64,000 nt of DNA from Sphingopyxis sp. JAI108 (GCF_013410105.1 NZ_JACCCJ010000001.1:1364001-1428000), one strand, 5' to 3'. Shown: positions 34,345 to 44,447, counted from the stretch's first letter. The notes: a model not told the origin generated them from the sequence alone. A program made the numbers and translations.

Positions 34345-34564
34345 ATGCTCAATATCGGATCGCTCGTCATCGGCGCCATCGCCTTGGTTCTGGCCGTTTT
34401 TGCGTTCATTCCGCTGCTCGGCTGGGCGAACTGGGTCATCATCCCTTTCGCCGTCATCGGGCTCGCGCTGCGCGATGTCGGACAAGACGAGCGGGCGGAA
34501 CCTCAATATCGTCGTCATCGTCATCGGCGTCATCCGCCTGATGCTGGGCGGCGGCATCATCTGA
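34345..34564 (+). pseudogene. Small two-helix membrane protein gene with a frameshift
   Basis: Frame 1 from the ATG at 34345 encodes LNIGSLVIGAIALVLAVF and WANWVIIPFAVIGLAL, then loses sense; the next frame resumes at about 34476 as MSDKTSGRNLNIVVIVIG, then VIRLMLGGGII and a stop at 34562. Together they make one coherent protein of about 72 residues with three hydrophobic stretches. The shift lies in GCGCTGCGCGATG (34465-34477), equal to one extra or two missing bases. Without correction, frame 1 runs to 34572 with a nonsensical His/Arg tail. May be inactive, a sequencing error, or a recoding site. Confidence 0.65.
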
Positions 34565-34584
34565 CCCTCTAGAAGTCAAAAGCC

Positions 34585-35502
34585 ATGGCTCAGACACCGG
34601 GCCCCGCGGGGAGCGACCAGGGCGGGCTGCCCTATGCCATTGCAGCCTATGGCATCTGGGGCTTCGTCCCGCTCTTCTTCAAGCTGATCGCGAGCGTCCC
34701 GCCGGTCGAGGTGCTGGCGCAGCGGATCATCTGGTCGCTGCCGCTCTGCTTCGCGATCATGCTCTTCCGGCGGCAGATCGGCGAATATCTGGCGGCATTG
34801 AAGGACTGGCGGACGCTGCGGCTGCTGCTGGCAAGCGCGGTGCTGATCGCGGTGAACTGGCTCGTCTATATCTATTCGATCTTCACCGACCATGTGCTCG
34901 CGGCGAGCCTCGGCTATTATCTCAACCCGCTGGTCAATGTGATGCTGGGGATGATCTTTCTCGGCGAGCGGTTGTCGCGGTTGCAGCTGGTGGCGGTCGT
35001 CATCGCGGGCGTGGGCGTCGCGATCCTGCTCGCGGGGGCGCTCGATACGCTGTGGATCAGCCTGACGCTTGCCTTCTCTTTCGGTATCTATGGTCTGCTC
35101 CGCAAAGTCGCGCCGGTCGGATCGCTGCCGGGGCTTTCGGTCGAGACGACGGTGCTGCTCTTGCCCTCGCTCGGCGTCGCTGCCTGGTATCTGTGGGCGG
35201 GCGACGGGCGCGGCTTTGGATCGGACACGTCGATCAGCCTGCTGCTGATGGCGGGCGGTGTCGTCACCGCGGTGCCGTTGCTGCTCTTTGCGACCGCGGC
35301 GCGCCGGATGAGCTATGCGGCGCTCGGCTTCGTCCAGTTCCTCGCGCCGACGCTGCAGTTCCTTTTGAGCCTGTTCGTGTTCCACGAACCGCTCAAGCCC
35401 GTGCAGCTCGCCTGTTTCGTGCTGATCTGGATCAGCATCGCAGTGTTCAGTTTCGACATGCTGCGCAAGATGCGCGCCGAACGGATGATCGAGGTGGCCT
35501 AG
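34585..35502 (+). CDS. rarD: EamA family transporter RarD
   Basis: 305 residues with ten helices. AAYGIWGFVPLFFKLI at the start, ASLGYYLNPLVNVMLGMIFLGERLSRLQ in the middle and FVQFLAPTLQFLLSLFVFHEP near the end are the RarD subfamily marks. A drug/metabolite superfamily permease; the substrate is unknown (RarD was linked to chloramphenicol sensitivity in Pseudomonas). Confidence 0.9.
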   Translation: MAQTPGPAGSDQGGLPYAIAAYGIWGFVPLFFKLIASVPPVEVLAQRIIWSLPLCFAIMLFRRQIGEYLAALKDWRTLRLLLASAVLIAVNWLVYIYSIFTDHVLAASLGYYLNPLVNVMLGMIFLGERLSRLQLVAVVIAGVGVAILLAGALDTLWISLTLAFSFGIYGLLRKVAPVGSLPGLSVETTVLLLPSLGVAAWYLWAGDGRGFGSDTSISLLLMAGGVVTAVPLLLFATAARRMSYAALGFVQFLAPTLQFLLSLFVFHEPLKPVQLACFVLIWISIAVFSFDMLRKMRAERMIEVA

Positions 35503-35524
35503 GGCCGCCTATTCTGTCCTCTTC

Positions 35525-35641
35525 ATGCCGGACTTGATCCGGCATCCATCGCCGCAGCCGCTGCATGGACCCCGGCTTTCGCCCGGGAGCATGAACTTAC
35601 GTGCCCACAGGGGATAATCTCCGGCCAAGTCCGGGTGACGA
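35525..35641. repeat. REP-like inverted repeats
   Basis: ATGCCGGA-CTTGA-TCCGGCAT (35525-35545) and further partial arms up to TCCGGGTGACGAAG. Same type as the pair of hairpins at 62361. Lies between convergent rarD and pyrC. Confidence 0.7.
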
Positions 35642-35647
35642 AGAAAG

Positions 35648-36670
35648 TTAAACCAGCCGCCAGCCCAGCGTTTCGCCCGCGTGGAAGGGGACGACTTCGC
35701 CGATGCGGTCGGGGACGAGCGTCCCGGCGCGTTCGAGCGTCACCGTGCCCTCGTTGAGCGGCAGGCCGTAGAAGCGCGGGCCATGTTCGCTGGCAAAGCC
35801 TTCGAAATGGGCGAGCGCGCCGTCCTCGTCGAACGCCTTGATGTAGCTTTCGAGCGCATAGGGCGCGTTGAAGATGCCCGCGCAGCCGCACGAGGCTTCC
35901 TTGGTATGCACGGCGTGCGGCGCGCTGTCGGTGCCGAGGAAGAATTTGGGCGAGCCCGAGGTCGCGGCCTTGCGCACCGCGAGCCGGTGATGCTCGCGCT
36001 TGGCAACGGGCAGGCAGTAAGCGTGCGGGCGGATGCCGCCGACAAGCATCGCGTTGCGGTTGATGTGGAGATGCTGCGGGGTGATCGTCGCGGCGACATT
36101 GGCGGGCGCGTCGGCGACGAACTGCGCCGCTTCGGCTGTCGTGATATGTTCGAAGACGATCTTGAGGCCGGGCAGCGCACGGACGAGGGGTTCGAGCGTG
36201 CGTTCGATGAACACCGCCTCGCGGTCGAAGATGTCGACGTGTGCGTCGGTGACCTCGCCGTGGATGAGGAGCGGCATGCCGATGTCCTGCATCCGTTCGA
36301 GCACGCCCATGATGTTCGCGACGTCGGTAACGCCATGCGCGCTGCCGGTGGTCGCGTGCGCAGGATAGAGTTTGGCGGCGGTGAACACGCCCTCTTCATG
36401 GCCGCGCGCCATCTGGTCGGGGTCGCTGTGGTCGGTGAGATAGGCGACGATCAGCGGCGTGAAATCGAGATCGGCGGGCACCGCAGCGTTGATGCGGTCG
36501 CGATACGCGCGGCCTTCCTCGGCGGTCGTGACCGGCGGCGAGAGGTTCGGCATGACGATCGCGCGCGCGAACTGGCGCGCGGTATAGGGCGCGACATGGG
36601 CCAGCATCGCGCCGTCGCGCAGATGGACATGCCAGTCGTCGGGGCGGCGGATCGTCAGGCGGTCGGTCAT
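35648..36670 (-). CDS. pyrC: Dihydroorotase (type II)
   Basis: 340 residues. Cyclises N-carbamoyl-aspartate to dihydroorotate in pyrimidine synthesis. [11 protein letters not shown] gives the zinc-binding HxH at 14/16, [11 protein letters not shown] the carboxylated lysine, LLIHGEV and FEHITT further His ligands, and [15 protein letters not shown] the catalytic Asp. Length and motifs match the E. coli type II enzyme. The stop lies beside REP-like DNA. Confidence 0.96.
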   Translation of the reverse strand: MTDRLTIRRPDDWHVHLRDGAMLAHVAPYTARQFARAIVMPNLSPPVTTAEEGRAYRDRINAAVPADLDFTPLIVAYLTDHSDPDQMARGHEEGVFTAAKLYPAHATTGSAHGVTDVANIMGVLERMQDIGMPLLIHGEVTDAHVDIFDREAVFIERTLEPLVRALPGLKIVFEHITTAEAAQFVADAPANVAATITPQHLHINRNAMLVGGIRPHAYCLPVAKREHHRLAVRKAATSGSPKFFLGTDSAPHAVHTKEASCGCAGIFNAPYALESYIKAFDEDGALAHFEGFASEHGPRFYGLPLNEGTVTLERAGTLVPDRIGEVVPFHAGETLGWRLV

Positions 36671-36728
36671 CGAAAAGACTCGTCGTAAGTGGGCTTGGCT
36701 TTGGCTGCCGCGTCCCTAGATTATCGCC

Positions 36729-37466
36729 ATGGCCAATACCACCCTTCACGACCGCGCCCTCATCCGTCTGTCGGGGGAGGACGTTCGCGGCTTCCTGCAA
36801 GGTCTGGTCACCAACGACACGTCGGGCAATCTGCCGGTGTGGGCGGCGCTGCTCACCGCGCAGGGCAAGGCATTGTTCGATTTCCTGATCTGGGCCGACG
36901 AGGAGGATGTGCTGATCGACTGCGAGCGCGAGGCCGCCGACGCGCTCGCCAAACGGCTGACGCTCTATCGGCTGCGCCGGGCGATCACGATCGAGCGCGA
37001 CGAGGGGCTTGCCGTCCACTGGGCGCCCGAAGGCAACCTTGGCGTCGTCGATCCGCGGCTTTCCGAACTCGGCCAGCGCTGGCTCGCGCCGGCGGATGAA
37101 GGCGCAGGCGCAGACGGGGACGCCGATGCGGCGTGGCGCGCGCATCGGCTGGCGCTCGGCGTCACCGAAGGGCGCGCCGAGCTTGGCGACGGAACGACGC
37201 TCTGGCTCGAATGCAATGCCGCCGAACTCAACGGGGTCAGCTTTACCAAGGGCTGTTACGTCGGGCAGGAAAATACCGCGCGGATGAACTGGCGGCAGAA
37301 GGTGAACCGGCGGCTGGTCGTGGTGCCGATCGCCAATGCTGACGAAAAGCGGCAGGTGATCGCCTATCCCGAACTTGGCTGGTCGGTCGAGCATCGGCGG
37401 GCGGAGAATGTCGATGCCGCCGAAGCGCCGGAATGGCTGCGCGAGGGGCTCGCCGCCGGTTCATGA
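36729..37466 (+). CDS. ygfZ: YgfZ/GcvT-like folate-binding protein
   Basis: 245 residues. Starts with RALIRLSGEDVRGFLQGLVTND and carries the hallmark FTKGCYVGQENTARM. This IBA57/YgfZ family uses tetrahydrofolate to support iron-sulfur assembly. Divergent from pyrC. Confidence 0.92.
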   Translation: MANTTLHDRALIRLSGEDVRGFLQGLVTNDTSGNLPVWAALLTAQGKALFDFLIWADEEDVLIDCEREAADALAKRLTLYRLRRAITIERDEGLAVHWAPEGNLGVVDPRLSELGQRWLAPADEGAGADGDADAAWRAHRLALGVTEGRAELGDGTTLWLECNAAELNGVSFTKGCYVGQENTARMNWRQKVNRRLVVVPIANADEKRQVIAYPELGWSVEHRRAENVDAAEAPEWLREGLAAGS

Positions 37467-37497
37467 CAGGTGCAGGCTTTGCTGATAGATTGCGGCC

Positions 37498-38118
37498 ATG
37501 CGCGCACTGCTGATTTCCTCGGCGCTCGCCGCCGCTTTTGCCCTGTCGGCCGCCGTCGGCGCGGTGCCGACTTCGTTGCTGCCTGCCGAGCCGGAGATCG
37601 CGGCGCCGCCCTCCCGGCTTTCCCCGCTCGCGGCGGACTCGGCGTGGACCCCGCGTTTCGAGGCCGCGGCGGACGAACTGGCAGCGGCGCTGCGTTCGCG
37701 CGACGAGGCCCAATGGGCGCCGCTGCTTGGCGGACGTTGGCTGGCCGCTGCCGATCGCGAGCGCATAAGGAGCCTGCTCGACGATCGTGACAGCCCGTTC
37801 CTTCATGCACTTTTCTCGAAGGGATATACGCATCGCGCGATTCTTGGCTGGAACGCCCCCGCGTCGATGAGCGCCGCCGAGCGCGCAGCGATCGAAGCCG
37901 GGAAGGAGGCCGAGGCGCTCGTCTGCTGGACCGCGGGCGGAAGCGGCGAGGGGCCCTGGCCGGCGACGGCGCGCGACGCCGACAATCGCCCCGGTCAGCC
38001 CTATGCCTGCGCACGAATCGCTTACAGCATTCGCGGCGAGGCGCCGACCTGGCGCGCTTTCATCGAACAGGGCGAGGAGCGCGCGGCGGCGGCCGCCGCA
38101 CCACGCGAACCCGCTTAA
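37498..38118 (+). CDS. Secreted hypothetical protein
   Basis: 206 residues, Ala-rich, with a signal peptide (SSALAAAFALSAAVGAVP). The body is helical in the first part (RFEAAADELAAALRSRD), with LGGRWLAAADRERI and two Cys (LVCWTAG, PYACARIAY). No family recognised. 31 bases behind ygfZ and 35 before the retropepsin gene, so possibly one transcript. Confidence 0.72.
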   Translation: MRALLISSALAAAFALSAAVGAVPTSLLPAEPEIAAPPSRLSPLAADSAWTPRFEAAADELAAALRSRDEAQWAPLLGGRWLAAADRERIRSLLDDRDSPFLHALFSKGYTHRAILGWNAPASMSAAERAAIEAGKEAEALVCWTAGGSGEGPWPATARDADNRPGQPYACARIAYSIRGEAPTWRAFIEQGEERAAAAAAPREPA

Positions 38119-38153
38119 CCAATCTCCAACCCAAATTTGCGACAAACCCGTCC

Positions 38154-38717
38154 ATGATCGGACGGTTTCTTGGATTGGCGGTCGCCATCACGGCGTTGGC
38201 GGTCGGCGTGGCGAGCGTCGCCAGCCGATCGACCGGCGATGGCGGCGATGCGCCGGTGACGGCGGCGACGCAGGACAACAGCAACTGGACGACGCAGCGC
38301 GGCAAGCGCGGCTGGTCGTCGGGTGTCCCGTCGTCGGGCGCGCGATCGCCGGGCGGCGAAGTGCGGCTCGGCCGGTCGGGCGATTCGCATTTCTATGCCG
38401 ACACCGAAGTCGACGGCACCAATATCCGGATGATGGTCGACAGCGGTGCGTCGATCGTCGCGCTGACACGCCGCGATGCCGAGGCGATCGGGATCGATGT
38501 CGACAGCCTGCCGATCGGCGGCATGGCGCGCACCGCGGGCGGCGACGTGCCGATGCGCACCGTGACGCTCGACAGTGTCGTCGTCGAGGGGATCGAGGTG
38601 CGGCGGGTCCCGGCGGCGGTGATCGATGCCGACATGGGCGTGTCGCTGCTCGGGCAGAGTTTTCTGTCGAAGCTGGATGCCGTCAATGTCGAGGAGGATA
38701 TGATGACGCTGCGGTGA
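38154..38717 (+). CDS. Periplasmic retropepsin-like aspartic protease (TIGR02281)
   Basis: 187 residues. One N-terminal membrane anchor (GRFLGLAVAITALAVGVA), a polar linker, then a retropepsin domain with the active-site triad region MMVDSGASIVALT (Asp near 100), flap region GGMARTAGGDVPMRTVTL and the C-terminal LLGQSFLSKL. One domain, so it must dimerise. Expected to act in the periplasm; substrate unknown. Confidence 0.9.
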   Translation: MIGRFLGLAVAITALAVGVASVASRSTGDGGDAPVTAATQDNSNWTTQRGKRGWSSGVPSSGARSPGGEVRLGRSGDSHFYADTEVDGTNIRMMVDSGASIVALTRRDAEAIGIDVDSLPIGGMARTAGGDVPMRTVTLDSVVVEGIEVRRVPAAVIDADMGVSLLGQSFLSKLDAVNVEEDMMTLR

Positions 38718-38720
38718 CGC

Positions 38721-38745
38721 GGCGGCTTTGGGGTGGGAAGCGGAC
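38721..38745 (+). repeat. Dispersed repeat family 1, copy F (partial)
   Basis: GGCGGCTTTGGGGTGGGAAG then CGGAC, the 3' block. Directly before the orphan lipoprotein gene. Confidence 0.7.
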
Positions 38746-38844
38746 TGTCTGGTAATGACCTTGGCTGTTCAGAGCGGACGCTTTGATTTGTTGCGCGGAC
38801 GGGTAAACAGATCAGTGAACGGGTTTCGGGACAGGGGCAATCGA

Positions 38845-39363
38845 GTGCACAAAGGGGCTTCTATCTTAGGCTTGATTGCCATGCTGTGCCTTGGCGGATG
38901 CGAGGGGGACGAGGCATCTCGCTCGTCGCAACAGCGGCGTGGAGAAAAAGCTATCTCTACCGTGTCGGCTAGCCCCGAGATTCAGAATCCTTTTCCGGGC
39001 GCCAAGGAAGTTCGGCTTTTTGTTGAAAAAGGATATGGCCCGGATGGCACGCCAATTTTGAGTAGGCCCGAGGGTCGCCTTTTAAGTGCCAGCGAGTTGG
39101 CAGATTTTGAAGGGGCCTTGCGTATCGAAAAAGCTCCAGAAGCCATGGCCGCTTGTTTTATCCCACATCATTTTTTCCGCTATTATGACGAGCGCGGCAG
39201 GCAAATCGGCGAGATCAATATCTGCTTCTGCTGCTCAGGCGTAGAAGCATCCAAGGGCGCAAAAATATCGGTAGGTCCTGATCAAATCCTGGCGGCCGAT
39301 TACAAGAAGCTGGAGGCTCTCGTCCTTCGTCTAGGCGAACCGACAGATGTGCTCTGCGATTGA
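38845..39363 (+). CDS. Lipoprotein, hypothetical orphan
   Basis: 172 residues from the GTG at 38845 (AGGGG upstream; a GTG at 38815 is possible). Lipobox LGGC. Later the unusual ICFCCSG Cys cluster (NICFCCSGVEASKGAK), and RLGEPTDVLCD at the end. Lower G/C than neighbours. Family not recognised. Repeat F precedes it and a weak repeat remnant follows near 39418. Confidence 0.68.
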   Translation: MHKGASILGLIAMLCLGGCEGDEASRSSQQRRGEKAISTVSASPEIQNPFPGAKEVRLFVEKGYGPDGTPILSRPEGRLLSASELADFEGALRIEKAPEAMAACFIPHHFFRYYDERGRQIGEINICFCCSGVEASKGAKISVGPDQILAADYKKLEALVLRLGEPTDVLCD

Positions 39364-39514
39364 TGGAGCGGGGCCTCAAATAAATTGCCGCTTTCGGGAT
39401 CGAGAGCGTTTGCATCTGAGGACGGCAATCGGTCGTGAACTGCCACACCGGGGCGGCGGTCGCGATCGCGCGCCGGCCTTGCCATTCGCGACGCTTTTCC
39501 CCACATCGAGCGCC

Positions 39515-40180
39515 ATGAATGCTTCCAATCCCCCGATGCGCGCGGCGATCGTGCCGGTCACCGCTTTCCAGCAGAATTGCACGCTCCTGTGGTGCACCGC
39601 GACGAACAAGGCGGCCTTTGTCGACCCCGGCGGCGACCTGCCCAAGCTGAAAGAAGCGGTGCAGCAGACCGGCGTCGAGGTCGAGAAGATCCTCGTCACC
39701 CATGGGCATATGGATCATTGCGGGCAGGCGGGGATGCTCGCGAAGGAACTTGGCGTCCCGATCGAGGGGCCGCACGAGGACGACCGTTTCTGGATCGAAG
39801 CCTTTGCCGAGGACGGCGCGCGTTTCGGGATGGTCGGCGAATCCTTCGAGCCCGACCGCTGGCTGGTCGATGGCGACACGGTGACGGTCGGCAATCTCGA
39901 GATCGATGTCATTCATTGCCCGGGGCATACGCCGGGGCACGTCGTGTTCCACCATGCGCCGTCGAAGCTGGCGATCGTCGGCGACGTGATCTTTCAGGGA
40001 TCGATCGGGCGCACCGACTTCCCGCGCGGCAACCACCAGCAATTGCTCGATTCGATCACGCAGAAGCTGTGGCCGCTGGGCGGCGACACGACCTTTCTGC
40101 CGGGGCATGGTGCGCACAGCAATTTCGCCCACGAACGGCGGACGAACCCGTTCGTGAGCGATATGGCGCTGGGCGGCTAG
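39515..40180 (+). CDS. MBL-fold metallo-hydrolase (glyoxalase II-like, YcbL type)
   Basis: 221 residues. THGHMDHCG is the metal motif HxHxDH, CPGHTPGHVVFH and VGDVIFQGSIGRTDFPRG give the other ligands, and LPGHG the last His. Length and the FQQNCTLLW start match YcbL-type hydrolases that act on thioesters such as lactoylglutathione. Cytoplasmic. Confidence 0.92.
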   Translation: MNASNPPMRAAIVPVTAFQQNCTLLWCTATNKAAFVDPGGDLPKLKEAVQQTGVEVEKILVTHGHMDHCGQAGMLAKELGVPIEGPHEDDRFWIEAFAEDGARFGMVGESFEPDRWLVDGDTVTVGNLEIDVIHCPGHTPGHVVFHHAPSKLAIVGDVIFQGSIGRTDFPRGNHQQLLDSITQKLWPLGGDTTFLPGHGAHSNFAHERRTNPFVSDMALGG

Positions 40181-40185
40181 ACGGA

Positions 40186-40623
40186 TCAGCGCGGCGCGAC
40201 CGCCACTTCCTCGATTTCGGTCGTCGTGATGTTCGTCGGCGTCAGATAGACGATCGCGAGCGCGCCGATGGCGAGGCCGAGCAGCGTCAGCATGGTGATG
40301 ATCGTGCCGGCCATGCGGCCCCACATCATGCCGTCCATGCCGAGCGCGTGGAGGATGCGGCCGACAAGGTAGAGCGCGCCAACGCCCCACAGCCACATCG
40401 ACGAGCCGAGGCCGAGTTCGACGAGCGCGAGCAGGATCAGCACGAAAGCGGTGTTTTCGACGAAATTGCTGTGCGCGCGCATCCGCCGGGTGAGGAGGTC
40501 GTTGCCGCCGTCGCCGATAAAGACCTTTTCCCTTGTGCGAACGCGGCCGACGCGGACCGAGAGCCACAGGTTGAGCAGCGCCGCGCCGGCGGCGATCGTC
40601 AGGCTGATCGGCAAGATTATCAT
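40186..40623 (-). CDS. MAPEG family membrane protein
   Basis: 145 residues, four helices. MRAHSNFVENTAFVLILLALVEL is the MAPEG hallmark (glutathione-binding N-terminal E/R region RAHxNFxE). Eukaryotic relatives are microsomal glutathione transferases; the bacterial role is unclear. Convergent with the MBL gene, 5 bases apart. Confidence 0.9.
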   Translation of the reverse strand: MIILPISLTIAAGAALLNLWLSVRVGRVRTREKVFIGDGGNDLLTRRMRAHSNFVENTAFVLILLALVELGLGSSMWLWGVGALYLVGRILHALGMDGMMWGRMAGTIITMLTLLGLAIGALAIVYLTPTNITTTEIEEVAVAPR

Positions 40624-40952
40624 TTGGCTTCCCCCTTATGGGCCGGTCGTTCCGGCGATGGGGGCGGTGTGGCATCGCCGGGCGCGCAGGGCAAGCTTGT
40701 GCCCGATAATGAAGCCGTGGCCATCTTCGCGCGCAATGGGCTTGCCTTTGCGGGCAAAAACGCTATAGCCGCGCCCGATCCGGCACCCGACACCATCTGG
40801 CGTTGAGGCACCTTCCGGCGGAAGATTTTTCCTGCGTCATCTGGGCGGGAATGGGCTTCGGCGTGGCGGGCGGGCCAGTCATTCCCGGCGACGGAGATGA
40901 CAAATCCGGGTAGCCGATTCGTGACACACTATTTGAGAATGCAGGAAAAATC
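40624..40952. other. Intergenic region before rpmF
   Basis: 329 bases. A short open frame on the plus strand, ending at 40806, reads AVAIFARNGLAFAGKNAIAA and looks protein-like but has only a TTG at 40624 as a start. A REP-like fragment (GTCATTCCCGGCGACGGAGA) follows. The rpmF promoter should be in the last 100 bases. Confidence 0.5.
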
Positions 40953-41132
40953 ATGGCCGTTCCCAAGCGAAAAACCTCGCCCTCGAAGCGCGGAATGCGT
41001 CGCAGCCACGACAGCCTGAAGGTCGAAGCCTATCAGGAATGCCCGAATTGCGGCGAGCTGAAGCGCCCGCACAACCTTTGCAACGCCTGCGGCCACTATA
41101 ACGGCCGCGAAGTGGTGTCGGTCGGCGCGTAA
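40953..41132 (+). CDS. rpmF: 50S ribosomal protein L32
   Basis: 59 residues: [20 protein letters not shown] start, then [19 protein letters not shown] with four Cys for zinc, so it is the zinc-binding form. Followed after 22 bases by plsX, the order found across proteobacteria. Confidence 0.97.
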   Translation: MAVPKRKTSPSKRGMRRSHDSLKVEAYQECPNCGELKRPHNLCNACGHYNGREVVSVGA

Positions 41133-41154
41133 AAATTCAGCCGGAGGGCATTAG

Positions 41155-42189
41155 ATGGCACTGACACCGCGAATCGCAATCGATGCGATGGGCGGTGACG
41201 TCGGCGTGCAGATGATGCTCGCCGGCGCCGCGATGGCGCGCCACAAGCATGATGGCCTCCGCTTCATCCTCGTCGGCGACGAGGTGCAGATCAAGGCGGC
41301 GCTCGACAACCACCCGAACCTGCGCGCGGCGTCGGATATCCTCCACACCGACGGCGTCGTGAAGGGCGAGGACAAGCCCAGCCAGGCGATCCGCAAGGCG
41401 AAGAGCACCTCGATGGGACTCGCCATCGACGCGGTGAAGCGCGGCGATGCCGGCGGCGCCGTGTCGGCGGGCAACACCGGCGCGCTGATGGCGATGGCGA
41501 AGCTGGCGCTGCGCACGATGCCGGGAATCGACCGGCCCGCGCTCGCGGCGCTGCTGCCGACGCTCGGCGACAATGACGTCGTGATGCTCGACCTCGGCGC
41601 CAACACCGATTGCGACGCCAACAATTTGATCCAGTTCGCGGTCATGGGCGCCGCCTATGCGCGCACCGCGATGGGGCTGGAACGTCCGCGCGTCGCGCTG
41701 CTCAACATCGGCACCGAGGAATTGAAGGGCACCGACGAGATCCGCGACGCCGCGGCGCGGCTGCGCGAGGTGCACGGGCTGCCGATGGAATTCACCGGCT
41801 TTATCGAGGGCGACAAATTGTCGCGCGGCGATGTCGACGTGATCGTCCACGACGGTTTTTCGGGCAATATCGCGCTGAAGACGATCGAGGGGACGGCGCG
41901 TTTCGTGACCGACCTGCTCCGCCGCGCCTTCACCAGTTCGACGCGCTCGAAGATCGGCTTCCTGATCTCGCGCCCGGCGACCGAACTGCTGCGCCACCAT
42001 CTCGACCCCAATAATCACAATGGCGCGGTGTTCCTCGGCCTCAACGGCGTGGTGCTCAAGAGCCATGGCAGCGCCGACGCGAAGGGGGTCGCGAACTGCG
42101 TCCACCTGTGCGCCGAGCTGATCGAAAAGGATATCACGCGCCAGGTGACCGAGGATCTCGCGAATTTCCGCAGCGGCGACGCGGCATGA
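41155..42189 (+). CDS. plsX: Phosphate acyltransferase PlsX
   Basis: 344 residues. Makes acyl-phosphate from acyl-ACP for phospholipid synthesis. [12 protein letters not shown] at the start, [31 protein letters not shown] and [15 protein letters not shown] are the family blocks. A CCGGAGGGC site precedes the ATG. The stop overlaps fabH by 4 bases (ATGA). Confidence 0.97.
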   Translation: MALTPRIAIDAMGGDVGVQMMLAGAAMARHKHDGLRFILVGDEVQIKAALDNHPNLRAASDILHTDGVVKGEDKPSQAIRKAKSTSMGLAIDAVKRGDAGGAVSAGNTGALMAMAKLALRTMPGIDRPALAALLPTLGDNDVVMLDLGANTDCDANNLIQFAVMGAAYARTAMGLERPRVALLNIGTEELKGTDEIRDAAARLREVHGLPMEFTGFIEGDKLSRGDVDVIVHDGFSGNIALKTIEGTARFVTDLLRRAFTSSTRSKIGFLISRPATELLRHHLDPNNHNGAVFLGLNGVVLKSHGSADAKGVANCVHLCAELIEKDITRQVTEDLANFRSGDAA

Positions 42190-43151
42190 CGCTGCGCGCC
42201 ATCCTGGCCGGCACCGGATCGGCGCTGCCGCGCACGCGGGTTTCGAACGCGGAACTGGCGCAGCGCGTCGATACCAGCGACGAATGGATCGTCGAGCGCA
42301 CGGGCATTCGCTTTCGCCACATCGCCGAGCCTGACGAGACGACCGCCACGCTTGGCGCCGATGCGGCGCGGCAGGCGCTGACGGCGGCGGGGCTCGAGCC
42401 GTCGGACATCGGGCTGATCATCGTCGCCACCGCGACCCCCGACAACACTTTTCCCGCCAGCGCCACGAAGGTGCAGGCGCTGCTCGGCACGCCCGACTGC
42501 ATCGCGTTCGACGTTGCAGCGGTCTGTTCGGGCTTCCTCTATGCCGTGTCGGTCGCCGACGCGATGCTGCGCACCGGCGCGGCAAAACATGCGCTGGTGA
42601 TCGGCAGCGAGACGTTCAGCCGTATCCTCGACTGGGAAGACCGCACCACCTGCGTGCTGTTCGGCGACGGCGCGGGCGCGATCATATTGTCGGCGGAGGA
42701 CGTCGCCGACGACCGCGGCATCCTCGCGACGCGGCTCCACGCAGAGGGCAAATATTCGGACATGCTCTATGTCGATGGCGGACCATCGACGACCGGCACC
42801 GTCGGCCACGTCCGGATGCAGGGTCGCGAAGTCTTCCGCCACGCGGTCACCAACCTCGCGAGCGTGCTCGGCGAAGTGATGGAAGATATCGGCCTGTCGG
42901 CCGACCAGATCGACTGGGTCGTCCCGCATCAGGCGAACAAGCGGATCATCGACGCGACCGCCAAAAAGCTGGGTTTGCCCGCCGAGCGCGTCGTGCTGAC
43001 GGTCGACCAGCACGCCAACACATCGGCGGCGTCGGTGCCGCTCGCGCTCGACCTTGCGGTGCGCGACGGGCGCATCAAGCGCGGCGATCTTGTAGTCCTC
43101 GAAGCGATGGGCGGCGGCTTCACATGGGGCGCGGCCGTCCTCAGGATGTGA
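42186..43151 (+). CDS. fabH: 3-oxoacyl-ACP synthase III
   Basis: 321 residues. Starts fatty acid synthesis by condensing acetyl-CoA and malonyl-ACP. Catalytic Cys114 in [11 protein letters not shown], His in [10 protein letters not shown] and Asn in QHANTSAAS complete the triad. [16 protein letters not shown] binds CoA. Coupled to plsX. Confidence 0.97.
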   Translation: MTLRAILAGTGSALPRTRVSNAELAQRVDTSDEWIVERTGIRFRHIAEPDETTATLGADAARQALTAAGLEPSDIGLIIVATATPDNTFPASATKVQALLGTPDCIAFDVAAVCSGFLYAVSVADAMLRTGAAKHALVIGSETFSRILDWEDRTTCVLFGDGAGAIILSAEDVADDRGILATRLHAEGKYSDMLYVDGGPSTTGTVGHVRMQGREVFRHAVTNLASVLGEVMEDIGLSADQIDWVVPHQANKRIIDATAKKLGLPAERVVLTVDQHANTSAASVPLALDLAVRDGRIKRGDLVVLEAMGGGFTWGAAVLRM

Positions 43152-43340
43152 CCAAAGGCGGACGCGTCGGCGGCCCGCAGCGGGGCACGGCGGAACTCGT
43201 CGCGTCAACTTCTCGCTCCATCCGTTTCAGTTTGGCGGATTAATTCGGATTTGTTACATATGCGTAACGGGACTCGTGACGGTGGGGGCTGTCACAGGAC
43301 CAATTGCGCATTTTCGCTTCAGGAGGGGGAAGGGATCAAC

Positions 43341-43634
43341 ATGACCGCAGGGACACTTACGCGAGCCGATATCGCCAGCCGGATCAACCAGCAGATCGGG
43401 CTGTCGCGCAATGAATCGGCGGCGATCGTCGAATCGATTCTGGACCATATGTCCGACGCGCTCGCGGTGGGGCAGAATGTCAAAATCTCGGGCTTTGGAA
43501 CCTTTGTGCTGCGCGACAAGGCGCAGCGGATCGGCCGCAATCCCAAGACGGGGATCGAGGTGCCGATCCTGCCGCGGCGCGTGATGACGTTTCGCGCCAG
43601 CCAGACGATGCGAGCACGCGTTGCCGGCAAATAG
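43341..43634 (+). CDS. ihfA: Integration host factor alpha subunit
   Basis: 97 residues from the ATG at 43341, preceded by AGGAGGGGGAAGG. Dimer helices [20 protein letters not shown], the DNA arm KISGFGTF and [12 protein letters not shown] are present. Partner of ihfB at 3578. Followed by the MerR gene as in most alphaproteobacteria. Confidence 0.96.
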   Translation: MTAGTLTRADIASRINQQIGLSRNESAAIVESILDHMSDALAVGQNVKISGFGTFVLRDKAQRIGRNPKTGIEVPILPRRVMTFRASQTMRARVAGK

Positions 43635-43663
43635 CTTTCGCCCCATCGATGCCGAGGCCTGGC

Positions 43664-44035
43664 ATGGCCGGCGATGACGGCAAGGCGCCCAGCGCCATGC
43701 TGGCAATCGGCGAACTGGCGGTACGCATCGGGGTGCCGACGCATGTGCTGCGATATTGGGAAACGCGTTTTCCGCAATTGAAGCCGCTCCAGCGGTCGGG
43801 CCGCCGTCGCTATTACCGCGCCGAGGATGTCGCGCTCGCCGAACGTATCCACCATCTGTTGCATGTGCAGGGATTTACGGTGGAAGGCGCGCGCAAGGCG
43901 CTGTCGGAGCCGGACGCGGCGCCTGCACCACAGGCGGCGCCGATGCGCGATACCCAAGCGCCGCCGCGCGCGGCCGGAATCCCGGTCGAGGCGCTCGTCG
44001 CGCTGCGCCAGCGGCTGGCCGCGGCGCTGCAGTGA
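43664..44035 (+). CDS. MerR family regulator
   Basis: 123 residues from the ATG at 43664 (GAGG upstream; an ATG at 43649 is less good). HTH AIGELAVRIGVPTHVLRYWETRF and wing RRRYYRAEDVALAERIHHLL. The C-terminal part is Ala/Pro-rich without a Cys-based metal site. It regularly follows ihfA; the target is unknown. Confidence 0.9.
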   Translation: MAGDDGKAPSAMLAIGELAVRIGVPTHVLRYWETRFPQLKPLQRSGRRRYYRAEDVALAERIHHLLHVQGFTVEGARKALSEPDAAPAPQAAPMRDTQAPPRAAGIPVEALVALRQRLAAALQ

Positions 44036-44447
44036 GGCGACGGCGGTTCGGTCCGATAAGGCCGGCCTAGGGTGAGCGTTTCCGATCCTCCGGGCGGGAA
44101 GGATCGGCAGCTTCCAACCAAAAAGAACCTCGATGTGGCGCGGGATTCACGGAAAGAGCCCTGCCAGACGACAGGGCCCTCCCGTCCTCTGCGGTCATGA
44201 CCAAAGGAAGCCCCGTCGGCTTTCCGGGTCGCCAAGGAAAGCCTCTGTCGTACGAGGCTAGGCCTATTCGGCGATATGTCGAATCAATTCGGCCGCTTCC
44301 GCGAGGAGGGCAGGTTTGACGCGCGTTGCGCGGAGCGCGCGCCTTGAAAAACAGGGCTGGCGATCCCACTTACGATATATCGCTGGCTTTGTTCTGCATG
44401 CCGGAGACTGAGAGACGATCGCGCTCCCGCAAAAAGGGAGGATGACG
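44036..44447. other. Intergenic region before the small-gene operon
   Basis: About 410 bases without a clear gene. On the minus strand a short frame ends LLAEAAELIRHIAE near 44264 and could be a gene remnant. A GCCCTG...CAGGGC hairpin lies near 44160-44178. No recognised promoter. Confidence 0.45.

Noticed and set aside
40624-40806. Short frame ending AVAIFARNGLAFAGKNAIAA
   Set aside because: Protein-like text but no ATG or ribosome site; kept only as a remark under the intergenic entry.
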